Source of the DNA: Streptomyces sp. H39-S7
Lineage (GTDB): Bacteria; Actinomycetota; Actinomycetes; Streptomycetales; Streptomycetaceae
Length of the DNA: 64,000 nt
Direction of reading: 5' to 3'
NCBI RefSeq assembly: GCF_027158205.1
Contig: NZ_JAPVLU010000017.1
Location: forward strand, 120,073 to 184,072
Part shown: positions 63,892-64,000 of the stretch, piece by piece
Layout of the letters: the number at the start of each line of letters is the position of its first letter
Position numbering within the stretch: position 1 is the stretch's first letter
Made by a program: the position numbers and the translations under genes
Notes under the pieces: model-generated
The model's input: only the letters and a program-made list of their open reading frames with translations
Told to the model about the DNA's origin: nothing
Databases searched by the model: none

Positions 63892-64000
63892 GGCCGGACC
63901 AGCGGCTTGAGGTCGGAGAAGCGGCGGTCGCCGATACCGGTCACGTCGCGGAGCTGGTCGACGGAGGTGAAGCCGCCGTGCTGGGCGCGGTAGTCGAGAA
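63888..64000 (-). CDS. comEA: ComEA-type helix-hairpin-helix protein, 3' part only
   Basis: Only the last 37 codons are in the window: the helix-hairpin-helix end LDYRAQHGGFTSVDQLRDVTG...DRRFSDLKPLVRP. The signature GGFTSVDQLRDVTGIG is typical of ComEA DNA-binding domains. It runs off the right edge of the window and overlaps comEC by 4 bp. Confidence 0.9.
   Translation of the reverse strand, partial: LDYRAQHGGFTSVDQLRDVTGIGDRRFSDLKPLVRP

Overview
The window is chromosomal DNA of a Streptomyces-type actinomycete. GC content and third-codon GC are very high, genes are tightly packed, GTG starts are common, and mycothiol-dependent and XRE/DUF397-type genes are present. From memory, the gene order (glyS, zinc-uptake cluster, uppS, recO, leuA, era, ybeY, phoH, hrcA-dnaJ2, hemW, lepA, rpsT, holA, comEC-comEA) matches the conserved core of Streptomyces chromosomes. 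I saw no rRNA, tRNA, integrase or transposase.

Layout. 0-8.7 kb: a partial membrane protein, glyS, the Zur-controlled znuA-znuC-znuB-zur cluster, a YcxB-like protein, uppS, recO, a DUF1304 protein and a TerB-like protein. 9-13.6 kb: leuA behind a leucine-rich leader peptide, a protealysin-like metallopeptidase with its emfourin inhibitor, and era. 13.6-15.9 kb: an ammonium transporter and PII protein behind a GlnR-like site, then a cytidine-deaminase-like gene. 16-24 kb is accessory: a regulator/MFS pair, a roughly 0.5 kb inverted-repeat element, a divergent orphan gene, and an XRE-DUF397-NACHT operon ending in a 1132-residue membrane-anchored NACHT ATPase. This block splits the phoH-ybeY-CorC...era gene string. 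24-28 kb: the CBS protein, ybeY, and phoH carrying a 360-residue class 3 intein.

28-33 kb: PfkB kinase, GH4 glycosidase, mycothiol-dependent formaldehyde dehydrogenase and an adenosine/adenine deaminase. 33-37.4 kb: a five-gene translationally coupled operon with WXG100-like and type VII secretion features. 37.5-50 kb: RNase Z, HIT protein, tricorn protease, rsmE, nitronate monooxygenase, CIRCE-hrcA-dnaJ2, MBL hydrolase, DUF3097, a CRISPR-like remnant and hemW. 50-64 kb: long-chain acyl-CoA synthetase, lepA, rpsT, a proline-rich membrane protein, holA, a PNPOx-like protein, an APC permease, an ArsR-type regulator with an MFS exporter, comEC and the 3' end of comEA.

The strongest candidates for a little-described system are the XRE-DUF397-TM-coiled-coil-NACHT-HEAT operon (possible NLR-like defence) and the WXG100/T7SS-type operon. 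Clear regulatory circuits are Zur on znuA, leucine attenuation on leuA, a probable GlnR site on amt, HrcA/CIRCE, and an ArsR operator with 14-bp periodic repeats.
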